Origin: Lactobacillaceae bacterium
GTDB lineage: Bacteria > Bacillota > Bacilli > Lactobacillales > Lactobacillaceae
Reading direction: 5' to 3'
NCBI GenBank assembly: GCA_902834055.1
Contig: CADFHB010000007.1
Location: 1 to 44,077, forward strand
DNA: 44,077 nucleotides
Below are positions 17,217 through 24,866 of this stretch, in pieces; the stretch's first letter is position 1; each line of letters starts with the position of its first letter. The translations under genes and the position numbers were made by a program. Below the pieces are notes generated by a model. It did not search any database. It was not told the origin of the DNA and worked only from the letters and a program-made list of their open reading frames with translations.

Positions 17217-18557
17217 CTACCAGGCCAGGGCTTGCCGTAATTCTTCAGCGGTGTAGATCCGGCCATCTTCAAACCCACGGAAGGAGTGCAACTGCTCTAA
17301 TGCGGCCCGTTGGTAACGCCGGGCCCGCCGCAGGGCATATTCTTCAAGTGACCCCTCCTTAAGGTAGTTAAGCAGCCGGGCACTTGGCGTCGTCGCAGGA
17401 TTAACGACCCGGTCTTCCAAATCTTCCAAGATCTCAGCATACTCAGGCCCTAACTGGATTTGGTTAGCATAACGCTCAAGGTGGCGGATAACGGCCAGTG
17501 CCGTCGCCTGGTACCTGCTGGGCGCCGTTGGCAACTCTTCGGCAATTGTCTGATTCATCTGGTCCGCCTTGCCAAGTAGCGGATTTACCTCCGTCGCCTT
17601 CAGTGCGGGGTGCATGATGAAGTAACTGGCTAAGAGGCGAATAAAGCGGACGGTCCCGGTCCGAATACCAACTGAGCTGCTCGGGTCAAGGTCAAGCATC
17701 CGCAACTCGAGGTACTCAATTCCCTTTTCCGGGAGTTTCTTAAGGTCTGGATTTCCCTTAAACCGCACCGGCCCGTGAAACTCGTAATCAGAAGTCAAGA
17801 TCCCCTGCTTAACCCCCGCTTCAATCCGGTCAATGTACGCCGCAAGATTAGTGTAGTCCCCGGTAAACTTAGTCCCAAAACCATACCGACTCTGGCGGAT
17901 ACTGCGGATGGGGTGGGGCAACTCTTGGCCGGGGGAAAAGTAACCAGTCTCCGCTACTGGACTCGCCCCAAACAGGTAGGTGAGCAACCAACGATAACGA
18001 ACAAAGCCCTGGGCCACCACGGTGTACAGGTGGTTGCGGACCGCTCGTTCATCGCTAAACTGGTCTGCAAACTGCTTTAACACCAGGTCGATCACGTGTT
18101 GGTCGATGCTTAAACTAATGTGAGCACCACAGGGAGTTCCCTGGGAATAACCGTGCCGCTTCGCCCACTCCTTTAAGTAGGCTTCCTTTTTCGGCCCCAT
18201 CTTAGCGAGGACCAGCTTGCTCTTGTCCTTGGGAAGGCGGGGTGGCATCGACAGCGGCCACAACATTTCCCCCGGTGCCAATGCCGAACGTAGGCAGTTA
18301 TTAATCCGGTACAGGTAATGCATGGCGGCAAGTGAATGCTTCGCAGACGGGGTCACCGTCTCCGACATGGTTTCTAAAAAGTCGTTGGTGATCCACGGGT
18401 TAGTCTGTTCATCCCCGATTCCGGCCGGGTACGGCTCCTGGCTAAGGTTACCCGCCTCATCAATCCGCTGCATCTCAATTTCTAACCCCACCGTAAAATC
18501 TGATGTTTTGGCAACCGCCTCACTATCATAAATTGCTTGGCCAATCCGACTAAACAT
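17217..18557 (-). CDS. gshA: Glutamate-cysteine ligase, GshA type
   Basis: This cytosolic ligase joins glutamate and cysteine to gamma-glutamylcysteine, the first step of glutathione synthesis. It has 446 residues and resembles the N-terminal ligase part of bacterial GshA/GshAB. Recognisable blocks are FTVGLEIEMQRID near residue 22 (the metal-binding Glu cluster), ITNDFLETMSETVTP, GEMLWPLSMPP and GTPCGAHISLS. A typical GshAB fusion is about 750 residues; the ATP-grasp glutathione synthetase half is absent, and no gshB is in the window. The ATG at 18557 has TGAGGAGG eight bases upstream; the GTG at 18563 is too close to it. The position between yidC and jag is unusual. Confidence 0.85.
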   Translation of the reverse strand: MFSRIGQAIYDSEAVAKTSDFTVGLEIEMQRIDEAGNLSQEPYPAGIGDEQTNPWITNDFLETMSETVTPSAKHSLAAMHYLYRINNCLRSALAPGEMLWPLSMPPRLPKDKSKLVLAKMGPKKEAYLKEWAKRHGYSQGTPCGAHISLSIDQHVIDLVLKQFADQFSDERAVRNHLYTVVAQGFVRYRWLLTYLFGASPVAETGYFSPGQELPHPIRSIRQSRYGFGTKFTGDYTNLAAYIDRIEAGVKQGILTSDYEFHGPVRFKGNPDLKKLPEKGIEYLELRMLDLDPSSSVGIRTGTVRFIRLLASYFIMHPALKATEVNPLLGKADQMNQTIAEELPTAPSRYQATALAVIRHLERYANQIQLGPEYAEILEDLEDRVVNPATTPSARLLNYLKEGSLEEYALRRARRYQRAALEQLHSFRGFEDGRIYTAEELRQALAW

Positions 18558-18623
18558 TGCCACCGCCTCCTCATCATTAAATAATTCTAATATTTCTCTA
18601 ATAAATTACCCTATAGACGGGCC

Positions 18624-18637
18624 GTTGACAAGTCAAC
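18624..18637. promoter_or_regulatory. 14-bp palindrome overlapping the gshA-type promoter
   Basis: GTTGAC-AA-GTCAAC is a perfect 6-2-6 palindrome about 70 bp upstream of the gene. On the minus strand it contains TTGACT, with TAGGGT 17 bp downstream as a weak -10. A repressor bound here could block the promoter; no known regulator is assigned. Confidence 0.4.
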
Positions 18638-18658
18638 CCGGCAAAACTTTACTAAAAA

Positions 18659-18696
18659 AAGATCACAACCAGTTTTTTTTACTAGGTCGCGATCTT
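18659..18696 (-). terminator. yidC terminator
   Basis: On the minus strand AAGATC-GCG-ACC pairs with GGT-TGT-GATCTT and is followed by seven T. It lies about 25 bp after the yidC stop, so yidC is not cotranscribed with the gshA-type gene. Confidence 0.8.
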
Positions 18697-18721
18697 AACA
18701 TTGCTTTATTAAGTTATAAAC

Positions 18722-19567
18722 TTACTTTCGCCGGCTTTGGTAAGCACGCCGTTTAGCCTTTTCGAGCTTCCGCTTCCGGGCCTTTTCGATCCGTTGCTTT
18801 TCTTCCCGCTCCCGACGAATCTTAAATGGATTCTGGATAAGGAGTGTTTGCACAACTTGGAAGGCGTTAGAAACTACCCAGTAAAGGGTAATTGCGGACG
18901 AGAAGCCCAGAGCCATGAAGAAGACCATGATCGGCATGAACCAAGTCATCATCGTCGTCATGCTGTTTTTCTCCGGCATTGAGGCCATCGATAACCATGA
19001 ACTAACGAAAGTGAAGACGGCCGCCAAAATCGGCAAGATGTAGTATGGGTCGGTTTGCCCAAGTTGCAACCACAAGAAGCTCCCGTGGCGCAACTCAGGG
19101 GTCCGCCAGATAGCCTGGTAGAGGGCCCACATGATTGGCAGTTGGATGATCATTGGCAGCATTGAAGACATCGGGTGGACGCCAGCTTCCTTATAGATCT
19201 TCTGGGTCTCCTCTTGCATCTTCATCATGGAATCCCGGTCCCGTGATGAATACTTCTTTTGGATTGCCTTCAATTGCGGTGCCACTTCTTGCATCCGCAT
19301 CATTGACTTAGTCTGGTAGAACATCAATGGCAACAGTAGTACCCGGATGATGATGGTAAAGATAATGATCCCCATCCCATAACCACCGGTATGATTAGAG
19401 AGCCAAATAATGAACTGCGAGAAGTTATAAACAATGTAGTGGTCCCAAAAACCGGTACTATGGCTGGTTACCGGCTTATTAGAACAAGCGGCCAGCAGCA
19501 TCGTCAAGCTGGCGATCGCCGCTAAGCTAAGGGCTTTTTTCTTCTTTTTCACGCTATTGTTCCTCAC
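18722..19567 (-). CDS. yidC: Membrane protein insertase YidC (lipoprotein type)
   Basis: This inserts and folds membrane proteins, with or without SecYEG. It has 281 residues, as in the Gram-positive YidC1/YidC2 forms. A lipoprotein signal (SLTMLLAAC, lipobox LAAC) is followed by five membrane segments. The hydrophilic-groove Arg lies in FTIIIRVLLLPL, and the basic C-terminal tail (REREEKQRIEKARKRKLEKA) is typical of the ribosome-binding tail. It starts four bases after the rnpA stop, so rnpA and yidC are cotranscribed. Confidence 0.94.
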   Translation of the reverse strand: MRNNSVKKKKKALSLAAIASLTMLLAACSNKPVTSHSTGFWDHYIVYNFSQFIIWLSNHTGGYGMGIIIFTIIIRVLLLPLMFYQTKSMMRMQEVAPQLKAIQKKYSSRDRDSMMKMQEETQKIYKEAGVHPMSSMLPMIIQLPIMWALYQAIWRTPELRHGSFLWLQLGQTDPYYILPILAAVFTFVSSWLSMASMPEKNSMTTMMTWFMPIMVFFMALGFSSAITLYWVVSNAFQVVQTLLIQNPFKIRREREEKQRIEKARKRKLEKAKRRAYQSRRK

Positions 19568-19570
19568 TTT

Positions 19571-19909
19571 TTACTTAATTAACTTGGCCAGCTTCAAAGC
19601 ATGAACCAAGTTCTTTTTAGTTTCTGCCATCTCAAGGCCATCCGCAGCCGGGCGGGCAATCACCAGAAAATCAACATCCGACCGTAACTGGGGCTTAACT
19701 TCCAGAAGCGTCTGTCTGATTCGCCGCTTAACCCAGTTACGGTGGACCGCGTTACCAATTTTTTTGCCAACGGAAATTCCCACCCGGAAGTGTTTCTGAC
19801 CGGGCTTTTCCATTTGGTAAACAATGAACTTATGGTTAGCGACGGAATTATGGGTTTCAAAAACCCGTTGAAATTCACTTTCCTTTTTTACTCGGTATGA
19901 CTTTCTCAT
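19571..19909 (-). CDS. rnpA: Ribonuclease P protein component
   Basis: This is the protein subunit of RNase P, which matures tRNA 5' ends. It has 112 residues. The RNR motif region reads [18 protein letters not shown], with the basic residues that contact RNA. The N-terminus has [17 protein letters not shown]. The ATG at 19909 has GGAG upstream. Two terminator-like hairpins separate it from rpmH, which is more than the usual short spacer and may lower its expression relative to the ribosomal protein. Confidence 0.95.
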   Translation of the reverse strand: MRKSYRVKKESEFQRVFETHNSVANHKFIVYQMEKPGQKHFRVGISVGKKIGNAVHRNWVKRRIRQTLLEVKPQLRSDVDFLVIARPAADGLEMAETKKNLVHALKLAKLIK

Positions 19910-19944
19910 GATGTCTAATCTCCAGCCTTATTCATTAAGATATG

Positions 19945-20005
19945 AAAAAAGGGTCGGCAAACAACAACGCCAACGATCGTTGTTCGCTGAATTGCTTGCC
20001 CGCCC
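19945..20005 (-). terminator. Second hairpin between rpmH and rnpA
   Basis: On the minus strand GGGCGGGCAAGCAA pairs with TTGTTTGCCGACCC, with two mismatches and one G-U pair. The arms enclose a smaller AACAACGATCGTT palindrome, and six T follow. It lies about 35 bp before the rnpA start. Confidence 0.6.
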
Positions 20006-20013
20006 TATACAAT

Positions 20014-20037
20014 AAAAAAAGCCACTGTAACAGTGGC
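20014..20037 (-). terminator. rpmH terminator
   Basis: GCCACTG-TAA-CAGTGGC followed on the minus strand by seven T lies six bases after the rpmH stop. It probably gives an abundant short rpmH transcript with partial read-through into rnpA. Confidence 0.85.
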
Positions 20038-20042
20038 CGTGG

Positions 20043-20177
20043 TTATGCAGATAATACTTTTCTGCCCTTTTGACGCCGACGTGCTAATACCTTACGGCCG
20101 TTACTGGTGCTCATACGCTTACGGAAGCCATGGACACGTGCACGGTGACGCTTCTTTGGTTGAAACGTGCGCTTCAT
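20043..20177 (-). CDS. rpmH: Ribosomal protein bL34
   Basis: This is a 44-residue ribosomal protein of the large subunit. It begins [18 protein letters not shown] and ends GRKVLSA, which covers the complete family. The start at 20177 has AGGAGG eight bases upstream. The length and the strongly basic composition are typical. It flanks the DnaA-box cluster on the left, as in most Bacillota. Confidence 0.97.
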   Translation of the reverse strand: MKRTFQPKKRHRARVHGFRKRMSTSNGRKVLARRRQKGRKVLSA

Positions 20178-20295
20178 GCGTTTGCACCTCCTAATTTATC
20201 GATGGTTTGTTTCTTTTCTTTCTTCAAACATACTTTGGAAGTATAACATACTTTTCGCAATTATTAAACGGCAAAAAAATATTTAAAGTTTTTAG

Positions 20296-20598
20296 TTATC
20301 CACAGAAAGTGCAAAACAATCCACAGCGGTGTGTAAATTGCCCCACTACCCCCACCTTATTCACAGGCATTTTCCCTCGCTATCCCCATATGCACATCCT
20401 GTTATTAAAGTTATCCACAGGCTGGGATTATCTTGTGCAAAACTCCGTAAAGCGTTGCTTTAACGGTCTTTACTTATCCACAGGGGCCTGTTAATTATCT
20501 TTATTTAGACCACCTTATCCACCATTTCCCCAAATTGTTAATCGATTTACACACAGTGTTGTGTAATTTTTTTGCTTTATCCACTAGCCTGTGGAAAA
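20296..20598. other. oriC: oriC, upstream DnaA-box cluster
   Basis: The 483-bp gap between rpmH and dnaA has no gene but several DnaA boxes. Perfect TTATCCACA lies at 20296-20304, 20411-20419 and 20474-20482. Near matches are TTATTCACA (20357-20365), TTATCCACC (20515-20523) and TTATCCACT (20577-20585). An inverted TGTGGAAAA lies at 20590-20598. This last box abuts TAAAAT (20615-20620), a likely dnaA -10, which suggests DnaA autoregulation. Confidence 0.93.
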
Positions 20599-20660
20599 CT
20601 CTTTAAGACAATGATAAAATACCGGTTGGACTTATATATATCTATCTAGGAGGAATTATT

Positions 20661-21968
20661 TTGACTGAGCTCGATTCTCTGTGGGAAGCGATCCAAAATT
20701 CTTTTCGTCAATACACCGGCAAGGTGACCTTTGACAATTTTATTGCTCCGGCAAAACCGATTTCTCTCTCGCAAACACGTCTTGAAATCGAACTGCCAAC
20801 ACCAATGCACCGCGATTTCTGGAATAAAAATCTTACGGAAAAGCTCAAAGAGTACGTCCAACGAGAAGTGGGCCGCTCGGTTGAGCCTATTTATGTTCTC
20901 GCGGGAGAAAACCAATCGCCAACCCCAACCGTTTCTGCCACTCCGGCTGCTAATATTCCATTAAACCCGTATTATAACTTCGAAACTTTCGTGGTTGGTG
21001 ATGGTAACAAAATCGCCCATGCGGCGGCCCTTAACGCTGCCGAACGCCCGGGTTACATGAATCCCCTCTTCATTTATGGTGGCGTTGGTCTAGGAAAAAC
21101 GCACTTAATGGAAGCAATTGGTAATTACATGCTAAAGATTAACAAGAATGCCCGGGTTAAGTACGTTACCAGCGAGGAATTTACTAACGACTTTATCAAT
21201 TCGATTCAAAAACGCACCACGGAGCAGTTCCGTGAAGAGTACCGGAACCTCGACCTGCTGTTAATCGATGATATTCAATTCCTGGCCGACAAGGAAGGGA
21301 CCCAGATTGAGTTTTTCAATACTTTCAACACCCTTTACGACCAACAAAAGCAGATCGTGATGACCAGTGACCGGATGCCCCGCGAAATCCCAGAATTACA
21401 GGACCGCCTGGTTTCCCGCTTTATGTGGGGGATGCCGGTTGAAATCACGCCGCCGGACCTTGAAACCCGGATTGCAATTCTGCGTAGCAAGGTCGAAGAA
21501 GACCACATTGACATCGGTAATGACACCTTAAACTACATTGCCGGCCAGATTGATACGAACGTACGGGAACTTGAGGGGGCGCTGACCAAGGTCCAGGCCT
21601 ATGCCGACCTAAGCAATGAGATAATCACCCCCCACCTTGCCTCACGAGCATTAAAGGACTTCCGCCATTCTACGAAACGGCAAATCACGGTCGCTGACAT
21701 TCAAAAGCAAGTCGCCTCCTTCTACAACATTACCCAAGCGGACATCATCGGGAAGAAACGGGTCAAGCAAATCGTTATGCCACGGCAGATTGCGATGTAC
21801 TTAACCCGTGAGCTGACAGACTTCTCCCTCCCCAAAATCGGTAAAGAATTCGGCGGCAAGGACCACACTACCGTTTTACACGCTATTGATAAGATCGAGG
21901 CATCACTAAAGGACGACGCCAAGCTGCGCCAGGAAATTCACAAGCTCAAAGACCAGCTTAACGATTAG
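20661..21968 (+). CDS. dnaA: Chromosomal replication initiator DnaA
   Basis: This AAA+ ATPase binds DnaA boxes and opens oriC. It has 435 residues. Domain I begins LDSLWEAIQNSFRQY. After a short linker, domain III carries Walker A GGVGLGKTHLMEAIG and Walker B LLLIDDIQFL, with the sensor region VMTSDRMPREIPELQDRL. Domain IV has the DNA-binding signature GKEFGGKDHTTVLHAIDKI. The start is a TTG at 20661 with AGGAGG nine bases upstream, and no alternative ATG lies near. DnaA boxes flank the gene on both sides. Confidence 0.98.
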   Translation: MTELDSLWEAIQNSFRQYTGKVTFDNFIAPAKPISLSQTRLEIELPTPMHRDFWNKNLTEKLKEYVQREVGRSVEPIYVLAGENQSPTPTVSATPAANIPLNPYYNFETFVVGDGNKIAHAAALNAAERPGYMNPLFIYGGVGLGKTHLMEAIGNYMLKINKNARVKYVTSEEFTNDFINSIQKRTTEQFREEYRNLDLLLIDDIQFLADKEGTQIEFFNTFNTLYDQQKQIVMTSDRMPREIPELQDRLVSRFMWGMPVEITPPDLETRIAILRSKVEEDHIDIGNDTLNYIAGQIDTNVRELEGALTKVQAYADLSNEIITPHLASRALKDFRHSTKRQITVADIQKQVASFYNITQADIIGKKRVKQIVMPRQIAMYLTRELTDFSLPKIGKEFGGKDHTTVLHAIDKIEASLKDDAKLRQEIHKLKDQLND

Positions 21969-21969
21969 C

Positions 21970-22062
21970 TGTGGATAAGTAGGAACTTTATTCCCAGACT
22001 TATCAACAAGTTATCAACAGGCAAAAAAGCGTGGTACCATTAGGTTAAGTTAGTTTTCCACA
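21970..22062. other. oriC: oriC, downstream DnaA-box cluster
   Basis: In the dnaA-dnaN gap, TGTGGATAA (21970-21978, inverted perfect box) starts one base after the dnaA stop codon. TTATCAACA follows at 22000-22008 and 22011-22019, then TTTTCCACA at 22054-22062. This is the half of a bipartite oriC where unwinding usually occurs. Confidence 0.92.
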
Positions 22063-22070
22063 AGATTAAC

Positions 22071-22125
22071 AGCCCCTACTACGACTACTATTTTTAAACT
22101 ATAAAATATATTTATATATAACAGC
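22071..22125. other. Basal unwinding system: GC cluster, DnaA-trios, AT-rich DUE
   Basis: Eight bases after the last DnaA box comes a GC cluster (AGCCCC), then CTACTACGACTACTA (22076-22090). On the opposite strand this reads TAG TAG TCG TAG TAG, the DnaA-trio pattern known from Bacillus subtilis. An almost pure A/T stretch to 22125 is the likely duplex unwinding element. The order box, GC cluster, trios and AT-rich DNA matches the known basal origin architecture. Confidence 0.85.
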
Positions 22126-22144
22126 GAAAAAGGAGTGTAATTCC

Positions 22145-23287
22145 ATGAATTTCACAATCAACCGTCCAGCATTCATTAGTCAACTTAACAATGTGTTACG
22201 AGCCATTTCATCAAAGACCACCATTCCCATCTTAACGGGGTTAAAAATGGTTGTTGACCAGGATAAAATCACGCTGACTGGTAGTAACTCCGACATTACA
22301 ATTGAAAGTGTTATTGACGCTAGCAACGAAGATTACGGATTGGTAGTAAAGGAACCAGGTGCCATTGTGTTACCTGCCCGGTTCTTCAGTGAAATTGTTA
22401 AGAAGTTACCAGATCAACAAGTAACCATTGAAGTTACAAACGGCTTTCAGGCAGAGATCACGTCTGGGACGGCCAAGTTCCAAATTAACGGCCAGGATGC
22501 CGGCAACTTCCCCCACCTGCCAGAAATTGAAACGGAAAACACCATTACCTTAGCTAACGACGTCTTAAAAGAGGTTATTCGGCAAACCGTCATTGCGGTT
22601 TCAAAGCAGGAAAGTCGGCCAATCCTTGCTGGGGTGCACTTTACCCTGCAAGATGGCCTCCTGACAGCCGTGGCAACGGATAGTCACCGCCTTGGCCAAC
22701 GGAAAGTGGCCCTCGAAAACGTGGATTCTGGAATTAACTTTGACATTATTATTCCTGGCAAGAGCCTGGATGAACTTTCCGGAATGATTAGCGATGCCGA
22801 CGAGGAGGTCAAGGTCCAGGTTAGTGAAAACCAGGTTCTCTTTATCTTTGGTAATACCCACTTCTACTCTCGTCTTTTGGAAGGGAATTATCCAGAAACA
22901 AGCCAGCTGATCCCAACCACCGCGGATACGACGATGGAGTTAGAGGCGGGGACTTTCTTGGCTTCAATCGAACGTGCTTCTCTTCTGTCACACGAAAGCC
23001 GTAACGATGTAGTTAAGCTCACCTTACAGCCCGCTTCTAACCGGGTCCAAATTAGTAGCGACTCACCGGACATCGGGACGGTCCAAGAAGAAGTGGCAAC
23101 GACGGCACTTGACGGTCAGGACCTAGAAATCTCCTTTAACCCGAACTACATGAAGGATGCATTGCGTTCATTTGGCCAGGCAACGATTAAAATTTCCTTC
23201 ACTTCACCGCTACGGCCATTTACGCTGGTACCGACTGAAGATAAGGAAAACTTTGTTCACCTGATTACGCCAGTTCGGACGTTCTAG
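22145..23287 (+). CDS. dnaN: DNA polymerase III beta sliding clamp
   Basis: This ring-shaped processivity clamp tethers DNA polymerase III and many repair factors. It has 380 residues, the normal three-fold repeated clamp length. It begins MNFTINRPAFISQLNNVLRA, has TIPILTGLKM, and ends with the conserved tail FVHLITPVRTF that includes residues near the peptide-binding pocket. The ATG at 22145 has AAGGAG upstream. It has its own terminator directly after the stop. Confidence 0.97.
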   Translation: MNFTINRPAFISQLNNVLRAISSKTTIPILTGLKMVVDQDKITLTGSNSDITIESVIDASNEDYGLVVKEPGAIVLPARFFSEIVKKLPDQQVTIEVTNGFQAEITSGTAKFQINGQDAGNFPHLPEIETENTITLANDVLKEVIRQTVIAVSKQESRPILAGVHFTLQDGLLTAVATDSHRLGQRKVALENVDSGINFDIIIPGKSLDELSGMISDADEEVKVQVSENQVLFIFGNTHFYSRLLEGNYPETSQLIPTTADTTMELEAGTFLASIERASLLSHESRNDVVKLTLQPASNRVQISSDSPDIGTVQEEVATTALDGQDLEISFNPNYMKDALRSFGQATIKISFTSPLRPFTLVPTEDKENFVHLITPVRTF

Positions 23288-23310
23288 GTTCCGCAATCAG
23301 TGAATTTGTG

Positions 23311-23350
23311 AAAAGAGCTCCTGCCACTTTTCGTGGTCGGGAGCTTTTTT
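23311..23350 (+). terminator. dnaN terminator
   Basis: AAAAGAGCTC-CTG-CCAC pairs with GTGG-TCG-GGAGCTTTTTT, a strong hairpin with six T. The roughly 130 bp between it and the next promoter hold no gene. Confidence 0.9.
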
Positions 23351-23476
23351 ATTGCTAAACCAGGATGAAATTAGCTGATTTGGCTAGTCAGCCATTTTCT
23401 ATTCATTTTGGGAAAAATGCCTCGAAAAAGTTAGAAGGGCTGAGATGGCCTAATAACGGAATTTGGCTTGTGATTG

Positions 23477-23485
23477 TGATATAAT
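23477..23485 (+). promoter_or_regulatory. Extended -10 promoter of the S4-recF-gyrB-gyrA unit
   Basis: TGA-TATAAT gives a perfect extended -10. Transcription would start near 23492, downstream of the in-frame ATG at 23489, so it supports the GTG at 23513 as the S4-protein start. Confidence 0.65.
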
Positions 23486-23512
23486 AGAATGAGTAAAGTA
23501 GGTGAATTAGAA

Positions 23513-23734
23513 GTGGATATCAAAAAAGTAATGATTGACCGGCCATTGATCACCCTTGGTCAATTATTGAAGGAAGAAGCTATTATCCCAACCGGCGGGG
23601 CCGCTAAGTGGTACCTAAAGGAAAACACTGTTTTGGTTAATGGCGAACCGGACAACCGGCGTGGCCGTAAGCTTTATCCCGGTGATGAAGTGACCCTGCC
23701 CGATTCCCAGAAACTAGTTATCGAAAGCAAGTAG
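23513..23734 (+). CDS. yaaA: S4-domain RNA-binding protein YaaA
   Basis: This is a small RNA-binding protein of 73 residues, always found between dnaN and recF in Bacillota and related to ribosome-associated S4 proteins. The S4 fold covers LITLGQLLKEEAIIPTGGAA, then VLVNGEPDNRRGRKLYPGD. The GTG at 23513 is chosen because AGGTGA lies seven bases upstream and the -10 element overlaps the longer ATG start. It ends seven bases before recF, so the two are cotranscribed. Confidence 0.9.
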   Translation: MDIKKVMIDRPLITLGQLLKEEAIIPTGGAAKWYLKENTVLVNGEPDNRRGRKLYPGDEVTLPDSQKLVIESK

Positions 23735-23741
23735 ACCAGTA

Positions 23742-24866
23742 ATGATTCTGACGGAGCTACACTTACACCATTTTCGCAATTATGAAGAGCAGACCGTTCA
23801 CTTTGCACCTGGAGTGAACGTTTTAATTGGCCACAATGCCCAGGGCAAGACCAATATGCTGGAAGCAATTTATGCACTATCGTTGACTCGTAGCCACCGG
23901 ACAAATAATGATCGCGAACTGATTAATTGGCAGCAGCAGTCAGCCACCATTAGTGGGGTAGTTCAAAAGGCAACCGGGAAGGTGCCGTTGGAACTGCAAT
24001 TCACTAAGGAGGGGAAGCGCGCAAAGGTTAACCACCTGGAGCAGGCGCGCCTGTCCTCTTACGTTGGCCAGCTGAATGCCATTTTATTTGCCCCAGAGGA
24101 CTTGTCGTTGGTTAAGGGCGCACCCGCAGTCCGCCGGCGGTTTATGGACATGGAATTTAGTCAGATGAGCAGCAAATACCTCTACGACGCCAGCCAGTAC
24201 CGGTCCTTACTCCAGCAACGGAATAAGTATTTAAAGCAGCTCAAGTATGGGCAGCAGCATGATCAGGTACTTTTGGACGTCTTGTCTGACCAACTGGCGG
24301 CGTATGGGGCGGAGATTGTGGTGGCCCGTTGCCGCTTTTTACAACAGCTCGAAAAGTGGGCCGCCGACCTTCACTACCAAATTTCGCTAAATGCTGAAAA
24401 ACTGCGCTTGGTGTACGCAACTCAGCTGCACGTGACGGCAGAAACGACGGTGGATGATGCCTACCAGCAACTGCTGACAATTTACCAGGAGAATAAGCGT
24501 CGCGAAATCGACCAGGGGAGCACGATGTTTGGCCCCCAACGTGATGACTTGCGCTTTATGGTGAACGGCAAGAACGTTCATTCCTTTGGTTCACAGGGAC
24601 AGCAGCGGACCACCGCCCTCGCCGTAAAGCTGGCCGAGATTGACCTGATGAAAGAGCAAACGGGTGAGTACCCACTCCTCTTGCTCGACGATGTGTTATC
24701 AGAACTCGACACGATCCGGCAGACGCACTTGTTGACGGCGATCCAAAATAAGGTGCAAACCTTTTTAACGACGACCAGTCTCAGTGATGTTGCCCGGCAG
24801 CTGATTAACGAACCGACGATTTTTAATATCAAGAATGGGACTTTGATTAAGGAGGAAACAAAGTGA
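23742..24866 (+). CDS. recF: DNA replication and repair protein RecF
   Basis: This SMC-like ATPase loads RecA at gaps and helps restart replication. It has 374 residues. Walker A is [15 protein letters not shown] near residue 30, the signature region is [19 protein letters not shown], and Walker B with D-loop is [12 protein letters not shown]. The start ATG follows the S4 gene closely. Its stop overlaps the gyrB start by four bases (GTGA), giving translational coupling. Confidence 0.96.
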   Translation: MILTELHLHHFRNYEEQTVHFAPGVNVLIGHNAQGKTNMLEAIYALSLTRSHRTNNDRELINWQQQSATISGVVQKATGKVPLELQFTKEGKRAKVNHLEQARLSSYVGQLNAILFAPEDLSLVKGAPAVRRRFMDMEFSQMSSKYLYDASQYRSLLQQRNKYLKQLKYGQQHDQVLLDVLSDQLAAYGAEIVVARCRFLQQLEKWAADLHYQISLNAEKLRLVYATQLHVTAETTVDDAYQQLLTIYQENKRREIDQGSTMFGPQRDDLRFMVNGKNVHSFGSQGQQRTTALAVKLAEIDLMKEQTGEYPLLLLDDVLSELDTIRQTHLLTAIQNKVQTFLTTTSLSDVARQLINEPTIFNIKNGTLIKEETK

